A stretch of DNA of 7,716 bases from Syntrophales bacterium (GTDB taxonomy: Bacteria > Desulfobacterota > Syntrophia > Syntrophales > UBA2251). The stretch spans positions 1-7,716 of the forward strand of contig JALNWL010000120.1 of the NCBI GenBank assembly GCA_023230905.1. Reading direction: 5' to 3'. Position 1 is the stretch's first letter; each line of letters starts with the position of its first letter. Shown piece by piece: positions 7,094 through 7,716 of the stretch. The translations under genes were made by a program, and so were the position numbers. The notes below the pieces were generated by a model. It was given only the letters and a program-made list of their open reading frames with translations, made no database searches and was not told the origin of the DNA.

Positions 7094-7716
7094 ATGGCGA
7101 CGTATCAGGAAAAACCGTGGTTGAAGTCCTATGAAAAGGGGGTGCCGGAGTTCGTCAAGTATGAAGACCTCTGCATGCCGGAGCTGCTGGACCGGTCGAC
7201 GCAGCAGTTCCCGAACAACACGGCCCTGATCTTCCAGGGCACGACCATCACCTTCAGCGTCCTCAAGGACATGGTGGATCGTTTCGCCGCCTGCCTGGCC
7301 GATTTCGGCGTCAAGAAGGGGGACGCCGTGGCGCTCCTGCTGCCGAACACCATCCCCTGCGTGGTGGCCTATTACGCCATCCTCCGGATCGGGGGCATCG
7401 TGGTCATGAACAACCCCCTGTATTCCGACGTCGAGCTGGAGCACCAGTTCAACGATTCCGGTTCGAAGGTCCTCGTCACCCTGGACGCCTTGGCCAACCG
7501 GATGGTTGCGCTCAGGCCCAAGACGAAGATCAAGCAGATCGTCTGGACCTGCATCGGCGACTACCTCTCCCCGGTCAAGCGCGTCCTCGGCCGGTGGCTG
7601 AAGAAATATCCCTTCGGGGATGTCGCTCCGGCGCCGGACGTCTACCGCTGGAAGGACTGCCTCGCCAAATACGCCCCCAATCCCCCGAAACCGAAGCTTT
7701 CCTTCGACGAGATCGC
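7094..7716 (+). CDS. fadD: long-chain acyl-CoA synthetase (FadD-like), 5' part
   Basis: The first 207 codons of an AMP-forming acyl-CoA ligase are present; the frame is open to the window edge. FadD-type enzymes activate fatty acids to acyl-CoA with ATP, at the membrane or in the cytoplasm, ahead of beta-oxidation. The N-terminus (KPWLKSYEKGVPEFV) is typical of bacterial FadD proteins. The PELLDRSTQQFPNNTALIFQG segment, GVKKGDAVALLLPN, and GGIVVMNNPLYSDVELEHQF (N106-N107-P108-L109-Y110) follow in the family's order. The sequence stops at LSFDEI, just before the expected phosphate-binding YTGGTTG loop, so no catalytic motif can be confirmed. AAGGAG at 7081-7086, seven bases before ATG, supports the start. 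Its own promoter-like region and the terminator upstream indicate a transcript separate from etfBA. Chain-length preference cannot be judged. Confidence 0.88.
   Translation, partial: MATYQEKPWLKSYEKGVPEFVKYEDLCMPELLDRSTQQFPNNTALIFQGTTITFSVLKDMVDRFAACLADFGVKKGDAVALLLPNTIPCVVAYYAILRIGGIVVMNNPLYSDVELEHQFNDSGSKVLVTLDALANRMVALRPKTKIKQIVWTCIGDYLSPVKRVLGRWLKKYPFGDVAPAPDVYRWKDCLAKYAPNPPKPKLSFDEI

Overview
This is a GC-rich (about 60-65% by eye) bacterial chromosome segment. All genes lie on the + strand and encode a compact anaerobic fatty-acid and acetate metabolism module. Gene content and protein style point to a strictly anaerobic, probably syntrophic or sulfate/metal-respiring member of the Desulfobacterota (Syntrophales-like, GC-richer than the Syntrophus type). 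This is inference: the window holds no rRNA or other phylogenetic marker.

Layout: 1-100 is a short leader with a possible -10 box. 101-2074 is acs, AMP-type acetyl-CoA synthetase. 2075-2264 is a structured intergenic region with two hairpins. 2265-3038 (etfB) and 3070-4047 (etfA) encode the two subunits of an electron transfer flavoprotein. A 124-bp spacer with a strong hairpin lacking a U-tract follows. 4172-6376 encodes a 734-aa membrane-anchored iron-sulfur oxidoreductase with a NarI-like membrane part, two [4Fe-4S] motifs and two CCG domains, of the type described as EtfAB:(methyl)menaquinone oxidoreductase (EMO). A clear intrinsic terminator (6398-6431) closes this unit. 6432-7093 has no credible gene but holds short repeats, including a 27/28-identical direct repeat, and several hairpins. 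A 17-bp palindrome beside a -10-like box then precedes a fadD-type acyl-CoA ligase starting at 7094, cut by the window edge after 207 codons.

How the genes fit together: the ligase activates fatty acids to acyl-CoA. Acyl-CoA dehydrogenases, not in this window, pass electrons to EtfAB. The membrane Fe-S protein passes them from EtfAB through Fe-S clusters and heme b to menaquinone. Beta-oxidation ends in acetyl-CoA, which Acs interconverts with acetate. In Syntrophus aciditrophicus an Acs has been shown to run toward ATP formation from acetyl-CoA, AMP and pyrophosphate, so the acs neighbour may be an energy-conserving step here too.

No wholly new system is visible. The points most worth a second look are the loss of one cysteine in the first CCG domain of the membrane oxidoreductase, the non-bifurcating-looking nucleotide site of EtfB, the U-tract-less hairpins flanking etfBA, the palindromic putative operator before fadD, and the repeat-bearing gap.
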